The translations under genes were made by a program, and so were the position numbers. This document shows positions 7,873-17,267 of a DNA stretch of 64,000 nucleotides, one piece after another. The DNA comes from Nocardia abscessus NBRC 100374 (lineage in GTDB: Bacteria; Actinomycetota; Actinomycetes; Mycobacteriales; Mycobacteriaceae), in assembly GCF_000308455.1 (NCBI RefSeq), contig NZ_BAFP01000110.1, forward strand, positions 1-64,000, written 5' to 3'. The notes beneath the pieces are model-generated. The model was not told the DNA's origin, did not search any database, and saw nothing but the letters and a program-made list of their open reading frames with translations. The stretch's first letter is position 1, and the number at the start of each line of letters is the position of its first letter.

Positions 7873-8679
7873 CTAGCCGCCGGCCGGTGGTTCGCCGACC
7901 GTGGTCGTGGGGTCGATGATGCCGAAGACCTCACCCTGCGGGCCCTGGACGATGCCCATGCGGCCGAAGGGGCTGTCGTCGGGGCCGCCCATGACGGTGG
8001 CGCCGAGATCGCGCGCCTTGGCCAGCGCGTTGTCGGTGTCGCCGACTTGGAACCAGGTCAGCCAATACGACGGGTCGTCGCCCGGCATCTTCGTCGAGTC
8101 GTTGACGCCGCCGAGGGCGTCGCCGTCCTGCGTCCGGCTGAAGGTCGAGTACACGAAGCGCTCGCCGTCGCCGATCTCGGTGTAGTGCCAGCCGAACACG
8201 TCGGCGTAGAACTGCTGCGCCTGCTTGTAGTCGCCGGTGTGCAGTTCGTTCCAGCAGTAGGCGCCGTGCTCGTTGTAGATGCCCGCGCCGGTGTGGGCCT
8301 TGGACTCCCAGATCCCGAAGACCGCGCCGGTGGGGTCGGCGGCGACGAACATGCGGCCGACGTCGAGCACGTCGAACGGTTCCATCATCAGCGAACCGCC
8401 CGCGCCCTTCACCTTCTGCGCGATGTCGTCGGCGCTGTCGGCGGCGAAGTAGGTGGTCCACACCGACGGCATCGGCATGCCCTCCGGCTTGGGCCCGATG
8501 CCGGCCGCCGCGCGGCCTTGGCGCATCGCCATCAGATATCCACCCGCCTCGGGCGGGCTGTCCTCGATCTCCCAGCCGAAGAGTTCGCCATAGAACCCGC
8601 GGGCGCGCGCCGGGTCGTCGACCTGACTGTCGACCCAGCACGGCGTTCCCTGCGGCCAGCTTCCGTCATGAGTGGGCAT
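7873..8679 (-). CDS. Two-domain VOC (glyoxalase-like) protein, CFP30B/Rv0577 type
   Basis: This 268-residue protein has two vicinal-oxygen-chelate modules. The first begins QGTPCWVDSQVDDPARARGFYGELFGW, listed here by its edges QGTPCW and YGELFGW. The second starts at WNELHTGDYKQAQQFYADVF. The layout is that of the mycobacterial secreted antigen family CFP30B/Rv0577. The biochemical role is unknown; Rv0577 has been linked to methylglyoxal handling. It starts at ATG 8679 behind GGAGG. The position of the divergent scn-type operon is probably coincidental. Confidence 0.8.
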   Translation of the reverse strand: MPTHDGSWPQGTPCWVDSQVDDPARARGFYGELFGWEIEDSPPEAGGYLMAMRQGRAAAGIGPKPEGMPMPSVWTTYFAADSADDIAQKVKGAGGSLMMEPFDVLDVGRMFVAADPTGAVFGIWESKAHTGAGIYNEHGAYCWNELHTGDYKQAQQFYADVFGWHYTEIGDGERFVYSTFSRTQDGDALGGVNDSTKMPGDDPSYWLTWFQVGDTDNALAKARDLGATVMGGPDDSPFGRMGIVQGPQGEVFGIIDPTTTVGEPPAGG

Positions 8680-9239
8680 TACGGGGTGCCTCCTGACATC
8701 GGTTGCCGAGGTGCGGCCGGGACAGCCGGCACACGGCTAGTCAACCATCAGCATTCGGTGCGGGTGAGCCGATTCGGCCAACCGCGCCGGCGGCGTTCGC
8801 GAACCTGGAGTTCCAGGTGAAAGGTCCCCTTACACAGATCAGTCCCCGGTAGTCTCGTCGAAACCGTGAGCCTCAGTCGTCGCTGTGACTCCGGTGTTTC
8901 AACTGGCTGCCGGGGGCCTAGCCGGATCTTGGATCGGTGCTTCACTGCCTGCCGACGTCTCAGCGAGCAATGCACACACCTACCGGTGTTCCGGTGTACC
9001 TACTAGTCTCCTCCACTTTCCTCCCCAGTCAAGAGGCATGCACCGCCGATTCCCAGCGCCGTGTCCGGCGCGAACAGCCCTGCGGCACACCGCCGCAGAC
9101 ATCCTTCAGCAAACCGATCTCGCCGTGTACCCTTGGCAACCAGACCAGCTAATTGTGACTGGGGTCACATAGGCGTTCGCGCGCACGCCTTCCGCCACCG
9201 CCCCGCCAGGGCCACCGGATCCGTCACTACGGAGACATC
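8680..9239. other. 560-bp intergenic region upstream of the scn-type operon
   Basis: The region lies between the divergent VOC gene and the nitrile-hydratase-superfamily operon. Apart from the Crp-type palindrome at 9154-9169, I found no convincing gene. Short open frames lack ribosome sites and domains. I looked for a cobalamin or metal riboswitch because the enzyme is cobalt-type, and saw no B12 box. The length leaves room for a long leader or further operator sites. Confidence 0.5.
9154..9169. promoter_or_regulatory. Crp/GlxR-type binding site
   Basis: TGTGACTGGGGTCACA is a perfect TGTGA-N6-TCACA palindrome, the classic Crp/GlxR half-site pair in actinobacteria. It ends 70 bp before the ATG of the first scn-type gene, so cAMP-dependent control of the operon is likely. 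Activation versus repression depends on the unmapped transcription start. Confidence 0.65.
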
Positions 9240-9665
9240 ATGAGCGCACCGAACCGATTCGACGAGCTGCAGCACCGCGTCGCGGACCTCGCACCGGTGT
9301 TCCGCGAACCGCTGGACTCGCCCTACGAGATCTCGAACGCATTGTTCGCCGCACTGCGGCACGTTCTGCACGACGTGGGCGGCCAGCCGGACATTCCGGT
9401 CGAGTACCGGGAGAAAGAGGAGGAGCCCTGGGAGATGAGCACCTACGTCACGTGTGAATGCCTCGGTTGGCGTGGCGTGTGGAACTCCGAGGAACGCAGG
9501 CGAGCGGAGAACGACCTCGGCGCGACGCTGTACTTCGGTCTCCCCTACTACGCGCGCTGGGCGACCGTCGCTGCGAAGACCTTGGTCGCCAAGGGACTGA
9601 TCACTCCTGACGAACTGTCGGCCAAGCTGGACGAAGTACGCGCCCGACGGGAGGCGCGCGCATGA
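9240..9665 (+). CDS. scnB: Thiocyanate-hydrolase beta-like subunit (NHase beta N-terminal type)
   Basis: This 141-residue protein resembles the N-terminal half of nitrile hydratase beta. The visible family features are FREPLDSPYEISNALFAALR and CECLGWRGVWNSEERRRAEN. In thiocyanate hydrolase this half is a separate beta subunit. It is the first gene of a four-gene operon whose members overlap by 4 bp each, so the subunits are translationally coupled. The start ATG has GGAG upstream. A three-subunit nitrile hydratase such as the toyocamycin enzyme is an alternative, so the symbol is by family position, not proven activity. Confidence 0.7.
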   Translation: MSAPNRFDELQHRVADLAPVFREPLDSPYEISNALFAALRHVLHDVGGQPDIPVEYREKEEEPWEMSTYVTCECLGWRGVWNSEERRRAENDLGATLYFGLPYYARWATVAAKTLVAKGLITPDELSAKLDEVRARREARA

Positions 9666-9961
9666 CGAGGAAGTACCGGATCGGCGATCGCGTCCGGATC
9701 CGGGAGGCCACCTCGATGTTCCACACCCGCACCCAGGCCTACACCCGCGGCCGCACGGGTGTCGTCGTCGAGCACCGGCCGGACTGGATCATCCCGGAGG
9801 ACGAGGCGTGGGGGCGCGAGGACGGCCGCGTCGAGCCGTTCTACGTCGTGCGGTTCCGCCAGAAGGATTTGTGGCCCAAATACACCGGTTTCGACGCCGA
9901 CACCTTGGAGACGGAGGTTTCCGAGCACTGGCTCGAGCCCGCAGAGGAGGATGCCCAGTGA
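9662..9961 (+). CDS. scnA: Thiocyanate-hydrolase alpha-like subunit (NHase beta C-terminal type)
   Basis: This 99-residue SH3-like protein corresponds to the C-terminal half of nitrile hydratase beta. Features include YRIGDRVRIREATSMFHTRT, RGRTGVVVEH and FYVVRFRQKDLW. In the standard nitrile hydratase these residues are fused to the preceding subunit; separate genes are the hallmark of thiocyanate hydrolase and other three-subunit enzymes. The ATG overlaps the previous stop (ATGA), and its own stop overlaps the next GTG. Confidence 0.7.
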   Translation: MTRKYRIGDRVRIREATSMFHTRTQAYTRGRTGVVVEHRPDWIIPEDEAWGREDGRVEPFYVVRFRQKDLWPKYTGFDADTLETEVSEHWLEPAEEDAQ

Positions 9962-10668
9962 GCCGGACGCACGACCACGAGGCGCACGCGCCGATCCAGG
10001 CGAGCGAACAGATCAGCGAGTTCGAGGTGCTCGAGACGGCGATCCGGGAACTCGCCATCGAAAAGGGGCTGTTCTCGCAAGAAGACCACCGCAGGTTCGC
10101 CGAGTGGGCCGAATCCGTCGGCCCGCACGGCGGATCGAAACTGGTCGCGAAGGCGTGGACGGATCCCGACTTCAAGGCGCGCCTGCTCGCCGACGGGACC
10201 GAGACGTGCAAAGAGGTCGGCATCGACTGGCGCGACCCGACCGGATCCGGGACGCCGAGTGACTACACCTACTTCTACGTGCTGGAGAACACTCCCCAGG
10301 TGCACAACGTCATCGTGTGCACCCTGTGTTCGTGCTATCCGCGGCCGGTGCTCGGGATGTCGCCGGACTGGTATCGCACCCCCAATTACCGTCGGCGCCT
10401 GGTGCGCTGGCCCCGCGAGGTGCTCGCCGAATTCGGCTTGCACTTCCCGCCCGAGGTCGAGATCCGGGTGCACGATTCGAATCAGAAATCGCGGTTCATG
10501 GTGATGCCGATGCGCCCGGAGGGCACCGAGGGCTGGACCGAGGAGCAACTGGCCGCCATCGTCACCCGGGACACCATGATCGGCGTGGCGCTGCCCCAGG
10601 TCGACTGGACCGCGCAGCAGCCGCCGAACCGAGCCGAGTCCACCACGAGGAAGGATGGCCACCGGTGA
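9958..10668 (+). CDS. scnC: Cobalt-type catalytic subunit (thiocyanate hydrolase gamma / NHase alpha)
   Basis: This 236-residue catalytic subunit carries the metal claw VCTLCSCYPRP, with C121, C124 and C126. Thr between the first two Cys marks the cobalt type rather than the iron type (CSLCSC). In active enzymes the second and third Cys are oxidised to sulfinic and sulfenic acid. The downstream YRRRLVRWPREVL segment matches the conserved Arg-rich helix of the family. It would hydrate thiocyanate to carbonyl sulfide and ammonia, or a nitrile to an amide. Substrate choice cannot be decided from sequence. Confidence 0.8.
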   Translation: MSRTHDHEAHAPIQASEQISEFEVLETAIRELAIEKGLFSQEDHRRFAEWAESVGPHGGSKLVAKAWTDPDFKARLLADGTETCKEVGIDWRDPTGSGTPSDYTYFYVLENTPQVHNVIVCTLCSCYPRPVLGMSPDWYRTPNYRRRLVRWPREVLAEFGLHFPPEVEIRVHDSNQKSRFMVMPMRPEGTEGWTEEQLAAIVTRDTMIGVALPQVDWTAQQPPNRAESTTRKDGHR

Positions 10669-10994
10669 CGAGCGGCCCGTACGACGTCCTGCTGCACACA
10701 CTGGATCCCGAACCGCGCCGGGAGAGCACGTTGCCCGAACTCGACCGCAAACCCGATCCCTGGGAGTCCAGCATGCAGGCCACGTGTGAGTGCCTGTCCT
10801 GGCGCGGCGCCCTGGACAACCTGGAACGCCGCCGTGCCGAGGACGCGCTCGGCGAGACGATCTATCACGACTTCCCGGTACGAACCCGCTCGGTCGTCGT
10901 CACCGCGCACACACTGATGGATCGTGGCGTCATCACCCCGGCGGAACTGCGCGCCCGCATGGACGCCGTCCGCGAGCGGTTCCACCGGCAGTAG
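10665..10994 (+). CDS. Activator/cobalt chaperone of the P15K/P14K type
   Basis: This 109-residue protein shares CECLSWRGALDNLERRRAED with the beta-type first subunit of the same operon. That relationship is typical of the P15K activator of thiocyanate hydrolase and P14K/NhlE chaperones, which deliver cobalt by subunit exchange. It starts at a GTG overlapping the previous stop (GTGA). It is followed by the hairpin terminator at 11032-11067. No separate cobalt transporter gene is present in the window. Confidence 0.7.
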   Translation: MTSGPYDVLLHTLDPEPRRESTLPELDRKPDPWESSMQATCECLSWRGALDNLERRRAEDALGETIYHDFPVRTRSVVVTAHTLMDRGVITPAELRARMDAVRERFHRQ

Positions 10995-11031
10995 AGCCTG
11001 CCAACCGACCGGACCCACGTAGACACAGACC

Positions 11032-11067
11032 GAAACGGCCCGGAACCTCTTGGTTCCGGGCCGTTTC
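11032..11067. terminator. Strong bidirectional hairpin terminator
   Basis: GAAACGGCCCGGAACC, loop TCTT, then the exact complement forms a 16-bp perfect stem between the scn-type operon and the convergent initiator tRNA gene. A short T-containing stretch (CTTTGT) follows on the plus strand and GGTCTGTGT on the minus strand. It probably ends transcription from both sides. Confidence 0.8.
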
Positions 11068-11072
11068 CTTTG

Positions 11073-11146
11073 TAGCGGGGACAGGATTTGAACCTGCGAC
11101 CTCTGGGTTATGAGCCCAGCGAGCTACCGAGCTGCTCCACCCCGCG
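11073..11146 (-). tRNA. Initiator tRNA-fMet (CAT anticodon)
   Basis: The minus strand folds into a full cloverleaf with anticodon CAT in the loop CTCATAA. Two hallmarks identify the initiator: an unpaired first position (C1 against U72) and three consecutive G-C pairs in the anticodon stem (TGGG/CCCA). The T-arm reads GGTTCAAATCC. The 3' CCA is not encoded. No integrase or duplicated tRNA end lies nearby. Confidence 0.95.
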
Positions 11147-12219
<1,073 letters not shown>

Positions 12220-12233
12220 CCCACCCTGCACAG

Positions 12234-12268
12234 AAAGACGCCGCCATCACGATGATGGCGGCGTCTTT
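12234..12268. terminator. Hairpin terminator after the Rpf gene
   Basis: AAAGACGCCGCCATCA, loop CGA and its exact complement give a 16-bp stem starting 15 bp after the Rpf stop. A-rich and T-rich flanks make it look bidirectional. It also ends the convergent UPF0182 gene, whose stop lies 34 bp away. Confidence 0.85.
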
Positions 12269-12301
12269 CGTTGTCGTAGCTATCGCGACGGCACCGCTAT
12301 T

Positions 12302-15301
12302 TCAGCGACCCGCGTCCTGATACGCCTTGACGGCGGCTTCCAATTCATCGAGCGCTCGGCCGAAATCCTGGAAGTTTCCGCTGCGCATGGCATTTCGGAC
12401 ATTCTCGATCTTCCGGTTCAGCTCCGTCGCGGCCGCGTCCTTGGCCGAGGACGATCCGGTGGCAGGCGGCGGGACCGACGCGGGCGGCGGTGTTCCGGCG
12501 TTGCTGACGCCGTTGTTGCCCTGGTCGGCAGGCGGCGGAGCGGTGCCGGGCTTCGGCCTGGTGCCCGAGTCACCGCCGGACGGCGTCGCCAGCGCACCCG
12601 CGGCCGGGATGACCTGGTTCAGCGCCTCCGCCAAGGTCGAGGCGTAGCCCACCTTGACGTTGCCCGCCTCGTCGCGATAGCTGACCAGCACCCGCAGCAA
12701 CTGCGGGAAGGTCGCCGTGTTCGGCCCCGTGTTGCGTTCGTTGTAGAACGGCTCCACGTACAGGATGCCGCCGTCGGCGATCGGCAGCGTCAGCAGATTG
12801 CCATATTTGATCTTGTTCGAATTGGACAGCAGCGTTTTCTCGCGCGACACCTCGGGCGCGGTCGTCATCCGGTTCTGCGTCTGCTGCGGACCCAATGTCT
12901 GTGTGTCCGTGGGCAATCGCCGAATCGTGAACTTCCCGTACCCATCCGGGTCCGATCGCACCGAGATATACGCCGCGAGATACGGCCGGTTGTAACCAGT
13001 CATGGCACTGGTCAGATTGAACGAGGGTTTGTTCGTTTTCGGATCGCCCAGCAGCACGTAATACGGCGGCTGGTTTGCGGTGGTCCCGCCCTCGGAGGTC
13101 GGGTCGGCGGGGACCGACCAGAAAGCGTTGTTGGTGAAGAATTCCCGGGGATCGTCCACGTGGTACTTGGACAGCATTTCGCGCTGGACCTTGAACAGAT
13201 CCTCCGGGTAGCGGAAGTGCGCCCGCAGTTCCGGCGAGATCTCGCTCTCCGGCTTCACCGCGCCCGGGAACACCCCGCGCCAGGCCTTCAGCACCGGGTC
13301 CGAGGAGTCGACCTCGTACAGGGTGACGGTGCCGTCGTACGCGTCGACCGTCGCCTTGACCGAGTTGCGGATGTAGCTGACCGACTTGCGCGGCAGCAAC
13401 CGGCCGGTCTTCTTGTCGATGCTGTCCTCGACGCCCTCCAGCGCGGTGGACTGCGCGTACGGGTAGTTGTCCAGCGTGGTGTAGGCGTCCACGATCCAGA
13501 CGATCCGTCCGCCGACCACCGCCGGGTAGGCGTTTCCATCGGTGGTCAGCCAGGGCGCGACCTTCTGCACCCGTTCCCGCGGGCTGCGGTTGAAGATGAT
13601 CTTGGAGTCGTCGGCGATGGCCGAGGAGAACAAGATGTTGCGCTCGGCGTACTTGGCCGCGAAGGCGAGTCGGTTGATCCAGTTGCCGATCGGCACGCCG
13701 CCCTGGCCGGTGTAGGTGTACTGCGCGACGTCGGAGTCGTATTCGCGCGGACGCTGGCCGTCCATCGCGCCGACGATCGCGTAGTCCTGATCCCACTGCG
13801 AGATCAGCTCGCCGAAGTACACCCGGGGCTGGTCGACCCGGATCCGCTGTTTGTCCGCGGGCGTGAAGAGGTCGCTCACCATGAAGATCGGGTAACCGCC
13901 GTCCCCGCTGCCCCCTGCGGCGTTCGGGTCCTCCGACGGCGGCTTGTTCACCCGGTTGGCGGGAGCGGCGACGAAACCGTTGCCGTGGGTGTAAACGGTG
14001 TGCCGGTTGATCCAGTCGGTCTGGTTGCCGCTCAGCGCCGCGGGCGAGAGCTCCCTGGCCGCGACGACGTAGTCCTGCACGTCACCGTCGAGGTTGTAGC
14101 GGTCGATGTCCAGCGACTCCGGGAAGCCGTAGAAGTTCTTCAGCTGGCGCAGCTGGGTGAAGGTGGGTGAGAGGATGTTCGGGTCGAGCAGCCTGGCGTT
14201 GCCGATGGTCGCGGCGTCCACCGGGACATCGAGCGGGCTCTTGCTGCTCTCGCCCTTGTAGTCCTTGTACTCGATCCTGTCGTTGGTGATGCCGAACGCC
14301 TGCCTGGTCGCGGCGATATTGCGTTCGATGTACTCGCTCTCTTTGTCCGCGGCGTTCGGACGCACCGAGAACTGTTCGACCACCAGCGGCCACACCGCGC
14401 CCACCAGGATCGAGGACAGCACCAGCAGGGCGGCGGCCATCGCGGGCACCCGCAGATCGCGCAGCACGATGCCGGCGAAGAACGCGAGCGCGCAGATCAC
14501 CGCGATGGACAGCAGGATGAGCTTGGCGGGCAGCACCGCGTTGATGTCGGTGAACGAACCGCCGGTGAAGGTGGGTTCCTTGCGGCTGCTGGAGAGCAGT
14601 TCGTACCGGTCGAACCAGTAGGCGATCGCCTTGAGCAGCACGAAGAGTCCGGCGAGCACGGCCAGCTGGATACGCGCAGGCCGGGTCAGCGTGCCCTCAC
14701 GGCCGGTCAGCCGCAGTCCGCCGAAGACGTAGTGGGTGACCAGGCTGGCGAAGAAGGCGATGACCACCGCGACGAACAGCCAGTTCAGCACCATGCGGTA
14801 GAAGGGCAGGTCGAAGGCGTAGAAGCCGACGTCGAGGCCGAACTCCGGGTCCTTCTCGCCGAACGATCCGCCGTTGAGGAACAGCTGCACAGTCACCCAG
14901 TTCGACTGCGCCACCAGGCCCGACAACAGGCCCAGCAGCACTGGAATGCCCGCGCCGAACAGCCGCAGCCTGCTCATCACGGTGGTGCGGTAGCGCGCGA
15001 TCGGGTCGTTCGGGCCCGCCACCGGCACGAACACCGGCCTGGACCGATAGGCCAGCAGCAGCGCCAGCCAGACCACCAGGCCGACGAAGGCCGCCACGGC
15101 CACGAACAGCAAGACCCGGGTCCGCAGCACCGTGAGGTACACGTTGCGGAAATCCACTTCGCCGAACCACAGCCAATTCGTGTAGGCGTCCGTCAGCCGT
15201 GGCCCGAGCAGCAACAACGCCGCGAGGACGATGGCCGCCACCAGCAGCACACGGCTGCGTCGGGACAGCGAAGGTAAGCCGGTGGGGGGCCGCATGCCCA
15301 C
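12302..15301 (-). CDS. UPF0182 large membrane protein (Rv3193c homologue)
   Basis: This 999-residue protein has about seven membrane helices in residues 15-330, then a large extracytoplasmic part with RDWINRHTVYTHGNG-like blocks (here TDWINRHTVYTHGNGF) and a Pro/Gly-rich C-terminal tail. The function of UPF0182 proteins is unknown. The GTG start at 15301 gives MGMRP, as in the tubercle homologue, and has a GGAGAG site 7 nt upstream; the longer frame to 15607 is rejected. It is convergent with Rpf and divergent from the PPA1309-type gene. Confidence 0.88.
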   Translation of the reverse strand: MGMRPPTGLPSLSRRSRVLLVAAIVLAALLLLGPRLTDAYTNWLWFGEVDFRNVYLTVLRTRVLLFVAVAAFVGLVVWLALLLAYRSRPVFVPVAGPNDPIARYRTTVMSRLRLFGAGIPVLLGLLSGLVAQSNWVTVQLFLNGGSFGEKDPEFGLDVGFYAFDLPFYRMVLNWLFVAVVIAFFASLVTHYVFGGLRLTGREGTLTRPARIQLAVLAGLFVLLKAIAYWFDRYELLSSSRKEPTFTGGSFTDINAVLPAKLILLSIAVICALAFFAGIVLRDLRVPAMAAALLVLSSILVGAVWPLVVEQFSVRPNAADKESEYIERNIAATRQAFGITNDRIEYKDYKGESSKSPLDVPVDAATIGNARLLDPNILSPTFTQLRQLKNFYGFPESLDIDRYNLDGDVQDYVVAARELSPAALSGNQTDWINRHTVYTHGNGFVAAPANRVNKPPSEDPNAAGGSGDGGYPIFMVSDLFTPADKQRIRVDQPRVYFGELISQWDQDYAIVGAMDGQRPREYDSDVAQYTYTGQGGVPIGNWINRLAFAAKYAERNILFSSAIADDSKIIFNRSPRERVQKVAPWLTTDGNAYPAVVGGRIVWIVDAYTTLDNYPYAQSTALEGVEDSIDKKTGRLLPRKSVSYIRNSVKATVDAYDGTVTLYEVDSSDPVLKAWRGVFPGAVKPESEISPELRAHFRYPEDLFKVQREMLSKYHVDDPREFFTNNAFWSVPADPTSEGGTTANQPPYYVLLGDPKTNKPSFNLTSAMTGYNRPYLAAYISVRSDPDGYGKFTIRRLPTDTQTLGPQQTQNRMTTAPEVSREKTLLSNSNKIKYGNLLTLPIADGGILYVEPFYNERNTGPNTATFPQLLRVLVSYRDEAGNVKVGYASTLAEALNQVIPAAGALATPSGGDSGTRPKPGTAPPPADQGNNGVSNAGTPPPASVPPPATGSSSAKDAAATELNRKIENVRNAMRSGNFQDFGRALDELEAAVKAYQDAGR

Positions 15302-15513
15302 GATGCCACTCTCCAAGGTCCGGCGACGCTCGCACCGATACGCCCGGCCGATGCGCCGCAGTCCGATGTTGCGGGTGGTCCTTCCGGACCGTGTCCCGGC
15401 CCACTCTACGGAAATCGGACACCATGCAGCTGGCAGGGTTGCGCTTGCCGCGCCGGGGAACCGATCGCCCGGGTTTCCGGCTGGCCCGCTCGGCGGTTTG
15501 ATTGGATGTTCGC

Positions 15514-16095
15514 GTGACCCCAGACCTGCACGCCGAACTCGTCCTTGCCCGCTCCGTCCGGGAGGTGGCGGAATTCGTCGACGCGGAGGGGTGGGGTCGT
15601 CCCCCACAGATGTTCGCGCTGGTGCCGACCGCGGACCTGGTCGCGGCGCAGCCGGAACTCGAGGATCAGCTCGACGAGGGCGACGAGCTGACCCCGGTCG
15701 CCCAGGAGGCGTTCCCCGACGACGTCACCGGCGGCTCGATCGCCCTGGACGAATTCCTCGCCACCACCAGCTGGCCCCCCGCCGTCCGAGGTTGTGTGCT
15801 GGTGCAGGAGATCGTGGTGCTTCCGCCGGACGCGGAGTCCACGCTCGACGACGCGCTGGCTCCGCTGCTGGCCGACCACGAGGCCGCCGACGCGGCCGCG
15901 CGCGCCGCCGCCGAAGCGCACCCGGAGCGCCGGGAGGCGCGGTTGTTCGCCGCGGTGCTGCGCGACGGCGCGTCGCTGTGCCTGCTGCAACTGCGACCCG
16001 AGGACGACGCCGACGACTTCGGCGAACTCGACCTGCGCACCTACCCCAACCTGGCGCCGAACCTGGTCGAAGCGCTGCACCACACGCTCGAGTGA
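15514..16095 (+). CDS. PPA1309-family protein of unknown function
   Basis: This 193-residue acidic soluble protein is typical of the actinobacterial PPA1309 family, which lies beside the UPF0182 and PDZ-protease genes in many genomes. It opens VTPDLHAELVLARSVREVAE and contains GCVLVQEIVVLPP and a C-terminal DLRTYPNLAPNLVEALHHTL. No catalytic motif or membrane segment is visible. The chosen GTG start lacks a clear ribosome site, so translation may be leaderless. It converges on the protease gene at 16124. Confidence 0.8.
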   Translation: MTPDLHAELVLARSVREVAEFVDAEGWGRPPQMFALVPTADLVAAQPELEDQLDEGDELTPVAQEAFPDDVTGGSIALDEFLATTSWPPAVRGCVLVQEIVVLPPDAESTLDDALAPLLADHEAADAAARAAAEAHPERREARLFAAVLRDGASLCLLQLRPEDDADDFGELDLRTYPNLAPNLVEALHHTLE

Positions 16096-16123
16096 AGCGC
16101 GGGCCGTGCGCTCGGGTGCGGCC

Positions 16124-17149
16124 TCACCCGCAGCTGACCGGCTCCTTGCCGGTGTTGATCTCGGTGAGCGACTGCACCGCGCCGGTGAGGCTCTCGACCC
16201 GCACCAGCCGCAGGCCCTCCGGGATCCGCTGCTTGGCCTCGTTGCAGTTGGCGTCGGGCACCAGGAACGTCTCCGCGCCTGCCTCCCGCGCGGCCATCAT
16301 CTTGTACTGGATGCCGCCGATCGGACCGACCTTGCCGTCCTGATCGATGGTCCCGGTGCCCGCCACGAACTTGCCGCCGTCCAGCTCGCCCGGGCTGAGC
16401 TTGTCGATCAGGGCCAGGCTGAACATCAGGCCCGCCGACGGGCCGCCGATGTCGGCGAGGTTGAACGCGACCTGCAACGGCGGCCGGGCGCCCTCGCCCG
16501 GCGTCACGCCGAGGTAGCCCTTGGCGGGGTCGTCGGGACGGGCGCCGAGGACGATCGTCGCCGTCTGCTCGGTGCTCTCGCGCCGGAACACCACGGTCAG
16601 CGTGCTGCCGGGCGCTTGGCCGGAAACCGCCGTGATGACGTCCTTGGGCGTGCTCATGGGCGTGCCGTTGATGCTGATCAGCTCGTCGCCCGCGCGCAGC
16701 GCGTCATGGGCGGGTCCGTCCTCGGCCACCTTGCGCAGCAGTACGACCGTCGGCAGGTTCAGGTAGTGCAGCGCGGCGACCTCGGCGTTGCCCTCGGAGT
16801 CCTTGAAGTCCTGCTGGTTGGACTTGTCGATCTCCTCGCGCGAGACGCCGGGCGGGTAGACCTCCGAGCGCGGCACCAGGCCGTGCTTGCCGCTGGCCCA
16901 GAAGCCGAACGCCTCGAAGATGCTCAGCCCGTCCCGCACCGAGACGGTGGTCATATTGAGATGCCCGGTGGTCGGATCGACCTCGGTTCCCCGGACGTCC
17001 ACGACTTCCTTGCCGTCCACCTTGCCGAGGGTGTTGAAGGTGGGGCCGGGACCGAGTGCGACATACGGCACAGTCACGACGCTGCCGACGACGCCGAGCA
17101 GGAGCACCGGGATCAGGGCGGCCACCAGGGTGAGGATCCGACGATTCAC
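16124..17149 (-). CDS. PDZ and Lon-like serine protease, membrane anchored (Rv3194c homologue)
   Basis: The protein has 341 residues. One N-terminal membrane helix (about 5-30) is followed by a PDZ domain (about 125-205, LRAGDELISINGTPM) and an S16 Lon-type protease domain. The Ser-Lys dyad is visible: S238 in IGGPSAGLMFSLALIDKL and K283 in GPIGGIQYKMMAA. It resembles SepM-like peptidases facing outside the cell. The GTG start at 17149 lies 7 nt after a TACTGT -10 box with no ribosome site, so the mRNA is probably leaderless. Length matches the tubercle homologue. Confidence 0.9.
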   Translation of the reverse strand: MNRRILTLVAALIPVLLLGVVGSVVTVPYVALGPGPTFNTLGKVDGKEVVDVRGTEVDPTTGHLNMTTVSVRDGLSIFEAFGFWASGKHGLVPRSEVYPPGVSREEIDKSNQQDFKDSEGNAEVAALHYLNLPTVVLLRKVAEDGPAHDALRAGDELISINGTPMSTPKDVITAVSGQAPGSTLTVVFRRESTEQTATIVLGARPDDPAKGYLGVTPGEGARPPLQVAFNLADIGGPSAGLMFSLALIDKLSPGELDGGKFVAGTGTIDQDGKVGPIGGIQYKMMAAREAGAETFLVPDANCNEAKQRIPEGLRLVRVESLTGAVQSLTEINTGKEPVSCG

Positions 17150-17267
17150 CTGGACCACAGTAGTGATACCCGGCGTCGCGAAGCGCCGGAGGCGGTCATT
17201 TCGCCCGGGCGCGCCGCCCCCGGTTTCGCGGCGCGCGAACATCGAGACGCTGTGCTAAACGCGTAAC

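Noticed and set aside
8680-9239. Cobalamin or cobalt riboswitch before the cobalt enzyme operon
   Set aside because: No B12 box or characteristic conserved core was found by eye; only the Crp-type palindrome is convincing.
11073-11146. tRNA-associated integration site
   Set aside because: No integrase, no duplicated tRNA 3' end and no composition change next to the tRNA.
13160-14170. 336-codon open frame opposite the UPF0182 gene
   Set aside because: Antisense shadow of a conserved protein; composition is Val/Arg/Asp-rich with no family signature.
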